64,000 nt of DNA, from contig JACJYO010000003.1 of assembly GCA_020636075.1 (NCBI GenBank), forward strand, positions 434,001 through 498,000. The letters are read 5' to 3'. A program made the translations under genes and the position numbers. The stretch's first letter is position 1, and every line of letters starts with the position of its first letter. This document shows, in pieces, positions 1-8,044 of the stretch. The DNA is from Lewinellaceae bacterium (GTDB taxonomy: Bacteria > Bacteroidota > Bacteroidia > Chitinophagales > Saprospiraceae). Below the pieces are notes generated by a model. That model saw only the letters and a program-made list of their open reading frames with translations, was not told the DNA's origin and did no database searches.

Positions 1-462
1 GGGCTACCCGCAAGTGCAGTGGCCAGCCAATTACAGTTTTGCCTGCACGTTGGCACCAGTTATTTCGTAGAAATTGCCAAACTGCGCGCTTTCAAATTGC
101 TTTGGCTAAATATGCTGAAGGCATGGGGCGCACAACCGGAGTACCCGGTGCTGGATGTGCGTTTTTCGCCTTCGGGCTACACCGACGACTTGTACACCAA
201 CATGATTCGAGCCACAACCATGGCTATGTCGGCGGTGTTGGGCGGCGCCAACCGACTCACTGTACAGCCGTATGATGCCGGGCGGGAAGCACAGGCGCAA
301 TACCCGCAAGCCTTTGCACGGCGTATTGCCCGAAACGTGCAGCACTTGCTAAAGCTGGAGAGTGGCTTCGGTGAGTTTGCCGACCCTGCCGCAGGTAGTT
401 TTTACATTGAAAAACTAACCCGCCAATTGGCAGAAGCTGCCTGGGAAAAGGTCATGCAATAG
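1..462 (+). CDS. mutA: Methylmalonyl-CoA mutase small (beta) subunit, C-terminal part; 5' end outside window
   Basis: The open frame enters from the left edge and ends at TAG 460-462. The translation carries segments typical of the mutase TIM barrel: VGTSYFVEIAKLRAFKLLW, an SGYTDDLYTNMIRATTMAMSA stretch, GGANRLTVQPYDAG, and DPAAGSFYIEKLT. The enzyme interconverts (R)-methylmalonyl-CoA and succinyl-CoA with adenosylcobalamin; the small subunit is the non-catalytic partner. The frame stops directly after the LAEAAWEKVMQ helix. Bacteroidota small subunits often lack the B12-binding domain, but a glycine-rich segment usually follows this helix, so the end may be natural or a recent truncation. 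No continuation of the family is seen in the other two frames downstream. The GTG at 19 is an internal codon, not a start. Confidence 0.85.
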   Translation, partial: GLPASAVASQLQFCLHVGTSYFVEIAKLRAFKLLWLNMLKAWGAQPEYPVLDVRFSPSGYTDDLYTNMIRATTMAMSAVLGGANRLTVQPYDAGREAQAQYPQAFARRIARNVQHLLKLESGFGEFADPAAGSFYIEKLTRQLAEAAWEKVMQ

Positions 463-583
463 CATTTTCAGGATTGTAATGCCGAGCAAATCAGGTATTG
501 TTTTTAATTTTAGTGATCTGAAAACCGAACCTGGACGCTGTTGCGTCCAACACACCTTTCCATTCACCAACACATCTAATCGT

Positions 584-3500
584 ATGAACAAATTGCTACT
601 GCCCGTATTCGGAGCGCTTCTCGTTGTGCACTTGCTTGGCGCGCAAAACACATCCGACATTGTGGTCCCTGTCACGGTCACAACGTCTTCCAATCCACCG
701 GTAATTAACCTGAGTTTTCCGGCAACAGCCAACGCGGTCAGCACACTGATCGGGCGAAAATTTATAAATCAGGTCAGTTGGAATTTTATCGTGCTACCGG
801 CAAACAGCACCGGTTTTGCCGACAGCAGTGTTTTGTCCGGAATCGGTTATGAATACATTGTGATCAAACAGACCAGTGTGGCGCCTACCACCCGGGTCGG
901 CTTGGTATATGCCGGCATTGAGGTGCCCGCGCCTACCTACCGGGGTAAAATGATTTTGCTGGTCGACGACCAATTATCTACACCATTGGCGATGGAACTG
1001 AACCGACTGGTCGACGATTTGCGGGGCGATGGCTGGCAGGTAATTCGAAGGGACGTGAACGTGGCGACAAGTTCGGTCAAGTCTATAAAAGCGGTATTGG
1101 CAGATATATATAACCAGGACCCGGATAACACCGTAACGGCACTTCTTTTTGGCGACATGCCTGTGCCTTATTCCGGCGACATCAATCCGGAAGGGGTTCC
1201 GGGCTACCAGGGCGCCCGCCCTACTGATTATTATTACAGCGATTTGGGCGAACAGTTCTGGACCGATACGTCGGTGAACAATACAACGGCCCTGCGCATG
1301 GCTTATCACAATGTACCCGGCGACGGCAAATTTGATCGAAGCCAAATTCCAACAGTCCCACCGACATTACCTGAAATGGTTGTCAGCAGGGTCGATTTTT
1401 CCAATTTGACGGATTGGGATGTTTCGCAAACCGAGCTCTACCGCCGCTATCTGGATAAAAACCACAAGTTTCGCAGTGGCGCCTACAAACCGGAAATGCA
1501 AACCCTGGTTGACGATAACCTTGGTTTTGCCGGTGGCGGCGCTTTTGCCCAAAATGGCTGGCGAAACGGCTACGCCCTGACCGGCGCCAGCTCAATTGTC
1601 CAGGGTGACTTTTTAGCCGATACCAAAAACCAGAGTTTTTTGTTGGGGTATGGTTGCGGCAATGGAAATTTTACCAATATCGTCGGTGTGGCCAATTCGG
1701 ATAATTTTAAGACCGATAGTGTTAACATTGTATTTCCGATGCTATTCGGCCCATTATGTGGCGATTGGGATTTTGACACCAACCCGCTTTTGCCCAGCGT
1801 ACTGGCTTCCAAAGGCGGCGCTCTTGCCACTGTCTGGGCCGGACTACCCAACTGGCATTTTCACCATATGGGTTTGGGCGAACCGATCCTGACCAGTACA
1901 CTTTGGGTGTGGATCAATAGTTTTCTGGCTAACCCTGTTTATCCGCCTAATGGCGCCGATGACCTGGTGCATGTCGGCTTGCTGGGCGATCCCAGTTTGC
2001 GGGCGCATTACGTGTTGCCACCTAAAAATCTCACCGCAATGGCGTCCTGCAACGATGTTACGCTGAGCTGGGATGCTTCGCCGGATGCCGACGAAGGCTA
2101 TCTCGTTTACCGGGCTTCTTCAGTTGACAGCATTTTTGAACTGATTGTCAACGCCCCGATCAATGCCACGACATTTATCGATACAATGCCGCTCCCCGGT
2201 ACCAATCATTACCAGGTGCGCGCCTTCCACCTCGAAATAGTACCGACAGGTTCCTATTACAACCAAAGTACCGGTGTACCGGTATCCATTGATTTCAGCC
2301 CAAGTGCGCTCACTGCTACTGCGACAGCTACCAATGTCAGCTGCAACGGCAGTGCAAATGGTGCCATTGAACTCGATGTAACCGGCGGCGCGAATTATTC
2401 GTTTGAATGGTCAAATGGTGAAACCACGCAAAATATTGCAGACCTGGAGTCCGGAACGTACACCGTAACAGTGACAGACGCTCAAGGCTGTAGTACGACA
2501 ACAAGTGCATCGATAACGGAGCCTGCGGCTATTGCGATAACGCCGGCTGTTTCTGACGCACTGTGTTTTGGTGACGCAACGGGCGACATCCAAATCAGCA
2601 TTTCCGGCGGAACCCCGGATTTTGCCTTTGAGTGGTCGGATGGTTCAACAGGCCAAAACCTGCCCAATGTCGCAGCAGGTGTGTATACCGTAACGGTGAT
2701 CGATATGAATGGTTGCGTCGAAACAGCAACTGTCCAGGTAAATGAGCCTACGGCAATTGTTTCGGAATTGTTGGCTGAAAATGCTAGCTGCAACGGTTCG
2801 GCAGATGGCAGCCTTGAACTGACCGTAGATGGCGGCGCCCCGGGTTATGCCTATGAATGGTCGGATGGTTCAACTAACCAAAACCTGGCCAACGTGGCCG
2901 CCGGAACCTACACCGTTACCATCACCGATGCGAATGGTTGTACGCAAACCGCAAGCGAAACTATTACGGAGCCCGATGCCATTAGTACCAGTACTGCGGT
3001 TGCGAATGCAGGCTGCGCCGGCGCCACAAACGGCGCTATTGACCTAAGCGTAGACGGTGGTACACCCGGCTACACGTTTACATGGTCGACCAGCTCGACA
3101 ACGGAAGATCTGACCGATGTGGCCGCCGGAACGTATACCGTCACCGTCACCGATGCCGCCGGCTGTACTCAAACAGCCACTGCTACCGTTGGTCAAGTGA
3201 CTACCCTGGTTACGGAAAGCAACCAGACCAACGTGTCGTGCTTTGGCCAGGCCGATGGTAGCGCCGAAGTGCTTGCCAGCGGCGGCGATCCGGATTACAC
3301 GTATTTATGGTCCAATAATGAAACGACGCCTGTCATTTCCAACCTCCCGGCCGGCACCTACACGGTAACGGTAACCGATAATGCCGGCTGCAGCCAAACG
3401 GCGCAGGCTACTGTTGCTGAGCCACCCTTGCTCACCGCCGGCAGTGTTTGGAATGCACAGCCATGTATGCAGGATGTTGGTACAGTAACCCTTACGGTAG

Positions 3501-4861
3501 ATGGCGGCACCCCAGACTACACGTTTGACTGGTCGACCGGCGCAACCACCCAAAACCTGGAAGATGTTGCCCCGGGATTATACACGGTAACGATCACCGA
3601 CGCTAATGGCTGTACCATTGAAAATATGAACATTGTCGTTCAGCCGCCGGGTGGGTTGATGGTGCAATCCGGATTTGCGCAAACCAGTTGTCCGGGCGAA
3701 GAACCGGTCTTGGGCGACATCGCTTTAGTAGCCCTTGGCGGGACACCCGGTTACACGTACCTGTGGTCCAATGGCGCAACCACAGCCAACCTGCAAGGTG
3801 TGCCGGATGGTACGTATACGGTGACGATCACGGATGCACAAGGCTGTACGGTCGTGCATACGAATACGGCAGTTGCTTACATTGCCCCTTGGGAAATAAC
3901 TGCTTTGGTCACTAATATTTCTTGCAATGGAGTTTCTGACGGGGAAATCTTGCTTGCGGCAACAGGCGCCAACGGCCCCCCATACAGCTACAACTGGTCG
4001 ACCGATCCCATGAGCGGGCTACCTGCCGGCACCTATACGGTGACGGTCACGGATGCTTTGGGCTGTACTGATGTGGAAATGATTGTGCTTTTGGAGCCGG
4101 ATGCGATCGATATCACGAATCCGGTTGTTGTAGATGCCGACTGTTCCAATGGCTTTATGGGGTCTATAACCGTAGACGCAATTGTAGGAGGCACTATACC
4201 GTATGAAACGCTTTGGACTGGCCCTGACGGATTTATGTCGGACCAATTGAGCCTGACAGGGCTATCTGCCGGGCAGTACACGTTGGCCATTACGGATGCC
4301 AATGGCTGTACCAGTCAGTTCGGAGCAACGGTATCGGAAGGCCCTACACCGCCGGACGTATTGCTAAACGGCTTCGACACGGTGTGTATGAATGTGCCGG
4401 AAACCTTTGTAATCTTTCCGGATGCCGGTACCAATTATCAGTGGAATGCCGGCCCGAACGGAACTGTTGTTTCCGGGCAAGGCACTTCATCTGCCTCGAT
4501 CCAGTGGTCGACTACCGGTGCGCAAACCCTAGAGGTAACTTACAACTACGATGGGGATTGTGTTGACTCCAGATCGGTAAGTATTTTCGTTGACATTTGC
4601 GTTGGCACGAAAGAACCCAAACTAGCGGGTGTGCACATTCAGCCCAACCCCTTCGGCGAATTCCTGCAAGTATTGTTCGACCGGCCGGTGGATTCCAGTT
4701 CCCGGCTTCGGTTGCTCGATATGCAGGGGCGCCTGATCTACGAGCAGTCAGCGCTGACCGAGACTACCCGCCTGGAAACAAGCAGTTTGCCGGCCGGCAG
4801 CTATTTGTTGCAGGTGATTGAAAACGGCCAGGCCGGAATCTGGAAAGTAGTGCGTTATTAA
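584..4861 (+). CDS. Giant T9SS-exported C25 (gingipain)-like protein with SprB-like repeats
   Basis: A 1425-residue exported protein. I place the start at ATG 584 because it opens a clear signal peptide (MNKLLLPVFGALLVVHLLGAQ); the frame is open back to 479 but that part looks untranslated. Order: N-terminal beta region; Peptidase_C25-like domain (about residues 120-470); fibronectin-III-like domain (about 480-560); nine SprB-like repeats (about 575-1255), each with an SCNG-like start, a GGTPGYTYxWSNG core, GTYTVTVTDANGC and an EP linker; an Ig-like segment; and a C-terminal type A sorting domain (IQPNPFGEFLQV ... GSYLLQV ... KVVRY). In gingipains the catalytic dyad is His (in GHGS) and Cys. 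Here the His position reads LLGYGCG, with Tyr356, while a Cys is present at 392 (GPLCGDW), so protease activity is doubtful. Likely displayed on the cell surface or released through T9SS, possibly as an adhesin. Partner not known. Confidence 0.9.
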   Translation: MNKLLLPVFGALLVVHLLGAQNTSDIVVPVTVTTSSNPPVINLSFPATANAVSTLIGRKFINQVSWNFIVLPANSTGFADSSVLSGIGYEYIVIKQTSVAPTTRVGLVYAGIEVPAPTYRGKMILLVDDQLSTPLAMELNRLVDDLRGDGWQVIRRDVNVATSSVKSIKAVLADIYNQDPDNTVTALLFGDMPVPYSGDINPEGVPGYQGARPTDYYYSDLGEQFWTDTSVNNTTALRMAYHNVPGDGKFDRSQIPTVPPTLPEMVVSRVDFSNLTDWDVSQTELYRRYLDKNHKFRSGAYKPEMQTLVDDNLGFAGGGAFAQNGWRNGYALTGASSIVQGDFLADTKNQSFLLGYGCGNGNFTNIVGVANSDNFKTDSVNIVFPMLFGPLCGDWDFDTNPLLPSVLASKGGALATVWAGLPNWHFHHMGLGEPILTSTLWVWINSFLANPVYPPNGADDLVHVGLLGDPSLRAHYVLPPKNLTAMASCNDVTLSWDASPDADEGYLVYRASSVDSIFELIVNAPINATTFIDTMPLPGTNHYQVRAFHLEIVPTGSYYNQSTGVPVSIDFSPSALTATATATNVSCNGSANGAIELDVTGGANYSFEWSNGETTQNIADLESGTYTVTVTDAQGCSTTTSASITEPAAIAITPAVSDALCFGDATGDIQISISGGTPDFAFEWSDGSTGQNLPNVAAGVYTVTVIDMNGCVETATVQVNEPTAIVSELLAENASCNGSADGSLELTVDGGAPGYAYEWSDGSTNQNLANVAAGTYTVTITDANGCTQTASETITEPDAISTSTAVANAGCAGATNGAIDLSVDGGTPGYTFTWSTSSTTEDLTDVAAGTYTVTVTDAAGCTQTATATVGQVTTLVTESNQTNVSCFGQADGSAEVLASGGDPDYTYLWSNNETTPVISNLPAGTYTVTVTDNAGCSQTAQATVAEPPLLTAGSVWNAQPCMQDVGTVTLTVDGGTPDYTFDWSTGATTQNLEDVAPGLYTVTITDANGCTIENMNIVVQPPGGLMVQSGFAQTSCPGEEPVLGDIALVALGGTPGYTYLWSNGATTANLQGVPDGTYTVTITDAQGCTVVHTNTAVAYIAPWEITALVTNISCNGVSDGEILLAATGANGPPYSYNWSTDPMSGLPAGTYTVTVTDALGCTDVEMIVLLEPDAIDITNPVVVDADCSNGFMGSITVDAIVGGTIPYETLWTGPDGFMSDQLSLTGLSAGQYTLAITDANGCTSQFGATVSEGPTPPDVLLNGFDTVCMNVPETFVIFPDAGTNYQWNAGPNGTVVSGQGTSSASIQWSTTGAQTLEVTYNYDGDCVDSRSVSIFVDICVGTKEPKLAGVHIQPNPFGEFLQVLFDRPVDSSSRLRLLDMQGRLIYEQSALTETTRLETSSLPAGSYLLQVIENGQAGIWKVVRY
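2330..4340 (+). repeat. Tandem coding repeats (nine SprB-like units)
   Basis: About nine diverged units of roughly 220-230 bases each encode the SprB-like modules of the surrounding gene. Conserved blocks recur at DNA level, for instance around the GTYTVTVTDANGC coding segment. Copies 2, 3 and 4 are the most alike, which fits expansion by unequal recombination. Confidence 0.85.
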
Positions 4862-4871
4862 CGCTGTGCAC

Positions 4872-4937
4872 CTCCTTTAACTCTGTGAGCCTCTGTGATA
4901 CTTTTTAGTTCCACAGAGGCTCACAGAGTTAAAGGAG
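4872..4937. repeat. Perfect intergenic palindrome, 26-base arms
   Basis: Left arm 4872-4897 and right arm 4912-4937 are exact reverse complements, with a 14-base loop. The arms are built from repeats of the words CTCTGTG / CACAGAG. It lies just after the stop of the giant C25-like gene and before the next start. No T-run follows on the plus strand, so it is not a classical terminator, though the transcript could fold strongly. Confidence 0.9.
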
Positions 4938-4977
4938 ACACACAGAGAATTTCTGTAAAGTTTAAAATCCAAATGCA

Positions 4978-5964
4978 ATGCGCCCCCTCAGTTTAGTTTT
5001 TCTCTTTTTCTCATTTTGGGCGACAGCCCAAACACCAATCGCAGTAGCCGACCAAACCTTTAAAATGGACGGCGAGCATTGGTTTGTCTACGCCTTTGCG
5101 CAGGGCGATCAGGTGGCATTACACATGGAATTGCTTGTTGGCCGGCGGGTAAAAAATGTCGAATTCACAGAGTACAACGGCCAAATGTTGTTCAGCACGT
5201 ATTCGTTGGATTCCTTCTTTGATAAAACCATCCTGATTCCGCAAACAGGCGTTTACCTGTTGCGTATCCAGGAAAGCGGGATGGGCAAAAAAGTATGCCG
5301 GTTCACCCTACACCGTACACCGGAGGGCCCCCTCACCGCCCGCATGGACACCCGGGTGCCGTGGGACATTCGGGCGCAATCGAAGTTTCAGGTGAAAACG
5401 CGTATGATCCCTGTAGGTAAAAAAACCGACATCAGTTCGATTAGCGGCAAAGTGACGGTAAGCGCCAGCAAACTGGGCTTGAAAAATCCGGTAAGTGCCT
5501 ATGCTTTCACCTTGCCGCCATACACGGTGCAGTGGGCTTATCGTATTTCGGTTGGTCAAACCCTGATGGAATCGCGGCAAAAAGATGCCGATCAGCTGAC
5601 CAGCGCGCTGAATTCCGGCGCCGCCAAAATATTGCCCGTAGCGCCACCCACCGCATTAGCGGCCTTTGCCCTTGGCATGGCAATTGACCTGACGGTGCCT
5701 AAGGCAGGTGAAGATGTGGAGTATGCTTTGCTGACGGGCGAAAACCTGGAATTGTTTAAAAAACGCGAGCCGTATAAAGCCTTTATTTGGCAAGGCGATG
5801 TAAGTTCAGACGTGCAGCGCCGCTACAACCCCCTCCAGGGCAGTTACTATTTTGCTTTTCGCAGTGATAACTGGATGGATGATATCACCGTAAACATCGA
5901 CATTGAGGCAGTCACCGAAACGCCTATCTTCGCCGAAGAAATTTATTTGGAACCAGCAAATTGA
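4978..5964 (+). CDS. Secreted hypothetical protein
   Basis: A 328-residue protein starting with a signal peptide (MRPLSLVFLFFSFWATAQ). I recognise no family. The sequence is beta-rich, with evenly spaced aromatic residues (for example EHWFVYAF, GVYLLRI, YTVQWAYRISVG), no cysteine pairs of note, no C-terminal sorting domain and no obvious active-site motif. The middle (about residues 155-235) looks helical. It follows the giant C25-like gene on the same strand, separated by the palindrome at 4872-4937. It could be a periplasmic or surface accessory protein; function unknown. Confidence 0.7.
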   Translation: MRPLSLVFLFFSFWATAQTPIAVADQTFKMDGEHWFVYAFAQGDQVALHMELLVGRRVKNVEFTEYNGQMLFSTYSLDSFFDKTILIPQTGVYLLRIQESGMGKKVCRFTLHRTPEGPLTARMDTRVPWDIRAQSKFQVKTRMIPVGKKTDISSISGKVTVSASKLGLKNPVSAYAFTLPPYTVQWAYRISVGQTLMESRQKDADQLTSALNSGAAKILPVAPPTALAAFALGMAIDLTVPKAGEDVEYALLTGENLELFKKREPYKAFIWQGDVSSDVQRRYNPLQGSYYFAFRSDNWMDDITVNIDIEAVTETPIFAEEIYLEPAN

Positions 5965-6116
5965 ATACGGAGTGCGGAATACGGAGTGCGGAGTAGTTCA
6001 CTATTTCGGGAAGTGAATTTGATGCACTTTTTCAATTTTTGATTTTGTTTGCAAAAAAAACCATTGCGAAATGGTGAATCACTCCGTAATCCGCACTCCG
6101 TAATCCGCATTCAAAA
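5965..6116. repeat. Intergenic inverted repeat made of 'tacggagtgcgga' words
   Basis: The plus-strand words ATACGGAGTGCGGA repeat tandemly at about 5965-5995. Their reverse complements (ACTCCGTAATCCGC, twice) lie at about 6081-6110. The unit starts right after the stop of the secreted protein and ends right before the ATG at 6117, so the next gene's leader is made of repeat. Confidence 0.75.
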
Positions 6117-6821
6117 ATGGTTGTTTCAAAAATACAAGCCGCAATAACCGACTACAAAAACTGGCTGCTACACGAACGACACCATCCCTTGGTGTATAAG
6201 TGGGAATCGGTGCAGGTGTTCCAGCTAAACTGGAACCCTGAGGATGCCGACCCGGCAGCGATGTTTGAACGGAGTTTTCAAAACAGTCAGACCCGCCGCC
6301 TTTGGCAAACGGAAAATTGGTATCCACTGCGGATGATGATCAGTTTTTGGCGGATAGAACCAGGAATGGTGCGGGCGATGTTTGACGACCTGTTCGACGA
6401 GAGTCGCGATGTGGAAGCCCGTATCGGGCGGTTTTTGTTTGGCTGCGATACACTGTTGCGTGATTTCAAGCAGTTAAACCCTACCTCAGTGGAGAATAAT
6501 CATTACCACGACGACTACCGTATGATCGCGTTGTACCTGGCCTTCCGTTATCCGGAACAATATGCGCCCTACGATTTTGAAGTTTTCCAGCAAACCATGC
6601 AATATGTTCAGGCGCGGGATATTCCGCAGCAAAACGACATCGGGCGTTATTTCAAGGTCCAGCGGATAATGATGAATTTTCTGGAAAAAGACCCCGGCGT
6701 CCAGGCCGCTATGCAGCGGCATCTTGGGCCCAAAAAGTATTACCAGGGGAAAGCGCTGTTGTTGGCGGAAGATTTTTGCCAGTTCATTGCCCGGCAATAC
6801 GCGCTAAACGCAACCACCTGA
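6117..6821 (+). CDS. Hypothetical protein, weak resemblance to the N-terminal domain of McrB-type ATPases
   Basis: A 234-residue soluble protein without signal peptide or membrane segment. The middle (NHYHDDYRMIALYLAFRYPE, about 125-145) resembles the helical N-terminal region found in some Bacteroidota McrB/AAA restriction proteins, where a similar HYxDYRxxSLYLAFRYP stretch occurs. No AAA domain follows: no Walker A or B motif is present and the next gene is on the other strand. It may be a stand-alone version of that domain or a remnant. The assignment is from memory of the motif and is weak; the reading frame itself is convincing. Confidence 0.5.
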   Translation: MVVSKIQAAITDYKNWLLHERHHPLVYKWESVQVFQLNWNPEDADPAAMFERSFQNSQTRRLWQTENWYPLRMMISFWRIEPGMVRAMFDDLFDESRDVEARIGRFLFGCDTLLRDFKQLNPTSVENNHYHDDYRMIALYLAFRYPEQYAPYDFEVFQQTMQYVQARDIPQQNDIGRYFKVQRIMMNFLEKDPGVQAAMQRHLGPKKYYQGKALLLAEDFCQFIARQYALNATT

Positions 6822-6851
6822 TTGGCTCAGTAAAAAAAATAATCGTACTGT

Positions 6852-7586
6852 TCAACGCGCCCAGGTATTGTATTTTAAAATGCAATAGATGGCGCGTACA
6901 CCGTCTTTCCAACCAATTTTTTTGCCCTCGTCATACGAGCGACCATAGTAAGAAATACCGACCTCGTAGATATGGATACCGGGAAGCCGGCTCATTTTGG
7001 CGGTCACTTCCGGCTCGAAGCCAAAACGTCTTTCGTTTAGTTCGAGGCGCTTCAGAATATCTGCTTTGAATAGCTTGTAGCAGGTTTCCATGTCCGTCAG
7101 GTTGAGGTTGGTGAACATGTTGGAAATAAAGGTCAGAAAGCGGTTGCCGATGCTGTGCCAGAAAAAGAGGATGCGGTGAGGCTTGCCACCCATAAAACGG
7201 GAGCCATATACCACGTCGGCATAGCCATCGAGGATAGGTCGCAACAGGATGTTGTATTCTGCGGGGTCATATTCCAGGTCGGCATCCTGAATAATAATGA
7301 AATCGCCACTGGCATGTTGAATACCCGTGTGCAAGGCGGCACCCTTGCCTTTGTTGACATCGTGTTCGAGGTAACGAATATTCAAGGTAGGATTTGCGTC
7401 CATGTAGCGCCGGATAGCGCCGGCCGTATCGTCTTTGGAGCAATCATTGGTAATGATCAGTTCTTTTTGAATACCATTAATCAACTCGACGGCTTTTACC
7501 TTGTCCAGGATGCGGTGGATGGTGCGTTCTTCGTTGTAAGCGGGAATAACAATGGAAAGGGTCTGAGCCATAGTAGCGTTAGTCAT
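6852..7586 (-). CDS. Family 2 glycosyltransferase (dolichol-phosphate-mannose-synthase-like)
   Basis: A 244-residue cytosolic or membrane-associated GT-A enzyme. Visible motifs are SIVIPAYNEERTI near the N-terminus, the metal-binding DADLEYDP, GSRFMGG, and the acceptor-side DMETCYKLF. These are hallmarks of GT2 enzymes that transfer a sugar from a nucleotide donor to a polyprenyl phosphate. There is no C-terminal membrane domain, so it is the short form. Start: ATG 7586 gives MTNATMAQTLS; the second Met (7571) would give the more usual short N-terminus and is equally possible. A good promoter lies just upstream (7608-7639). The acceptor and sugar cannot be told from sequence. Confidence 0.88.
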   Translation of the reverse strand: MTNATMAQTLSIVIPAYNEERTIHRILDKVKAVELINGIQKELIITNDCSKDDTAGAIRRYMDANPTLNIRYLEHDVNKGKGAALHTGIQHASGDFIIIQDADLEYDPAEYNILLRPILDGYADVVYGSRFMGGKPHRILFFWHSIGNRFLTFISNMFTNLNLTDMETCYKLFKADILKRLELNERRFGFEPEVTAKMSRLPGIHIYEVGISYYGRSYDEGKKIGWKDGVRAIYCILKYNTWAR

Positions 7587-7607
7587 CAGGGTGAGTTAAA
7601 CTGGGCG

Positions 7608-7639
7608 CAAAAGTAAGTCTAAGATTCGGGTTCGTTCAA
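7608..7639 (-). promoter_or_regulatory. Bacteroidota-type promoter of the GT2 gene
   Basis: On the minus strand a TTG (7639-7637) is followed after 21 bases by TACTTTTG (7615-7608), matching the phylum's -33 TTG and -7 TAnnTTTG. The -7 element ends 21 bases before ATG 7586, giving a short leader. Confidence 0.6.
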
Positions 7640-7774
7640 AATTGTCATAACTGGCAAAAAAAGTTCCACATTTAACGTTTTAGAATAATTTTTGGAAAAC
7701 TTTTTGCTGAAGCCTGTCGTTAGGCAAGTAGAACAAATAAACATTTTCTAATCCGCGCAAAACTGTATTACATC

Positions 7775-7945
7775 ATGTCAGACCGCATTTCTAAATTTCG
7801 TCGGATCTGGCGTATTTCGCCCCGATTGGCTTTCGCTTACCTGCGTCGCCGGGCCACTCGCCAAGCAAAAAGATTCCTTCCTCGAGAGGAGTGGAACATC
7901 AACTGGCTTGGAGAGGAAATGCGTCCGTTCAATAGCCTGCGCTAG
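7775..7945 (+). CDS. Small basic protein, 56 residues
   Basis: ATG 7775 to TAG 7945 encodes a short, very basic protein (MSDRISKFRRIWRISPRL ... RRRATRQAKRF ... EEMRPFNSLR) rich in Arg and Trp, with no membrane segment. I do not recognise a family. What makes it credible is a strong hairpin plus seven T residues (7936-7959) overlapping the last codons and stop, as expected for the end of a short transcript. It lies in the gap between the divergent GT2 gene and the hydroxylase-family gene. It could bind RNA or DNA, but that is only composition-based. Confidence 0.5.
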   Translation: MSDRISKFRRIWRISPRLAFAYLRRRATRQAKRFLPREEWNINWLGEEMRPFNSLR

Positions 7946-7959
7946 TCGCAGGTTTTTTT
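7936..7959 (+). terminator. Rho-independent terminator overlapping a stop codon
   Basis: CCTGCG (7936-7941), loop CTAGT, CGCAGG (7947-7952), then seven T residues (7953-7959). The TAG stop of the small gene (7943-7945) sits in the loop. Confidence 0.75.
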
Positions 7960-8044
7960 GTGCCTGTATTTCCCGCAGGTACTGATTTTCGCCCCGGTTG
8001 TGGTGGGAATGCAGGATATTTACCTGCAAAAAAGAAGCTGAGCC

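Noticed and set aside
479..583. Upstream extension of the C25-like gene
   Set aside because: It would place 35 polar residues before a clear signal peptide; ATG 584 is the better start.
4872..4937. Intrinsic terminator
   Set aside because: Strong hairpin but no T-run on either side; kept as a repeat instead.
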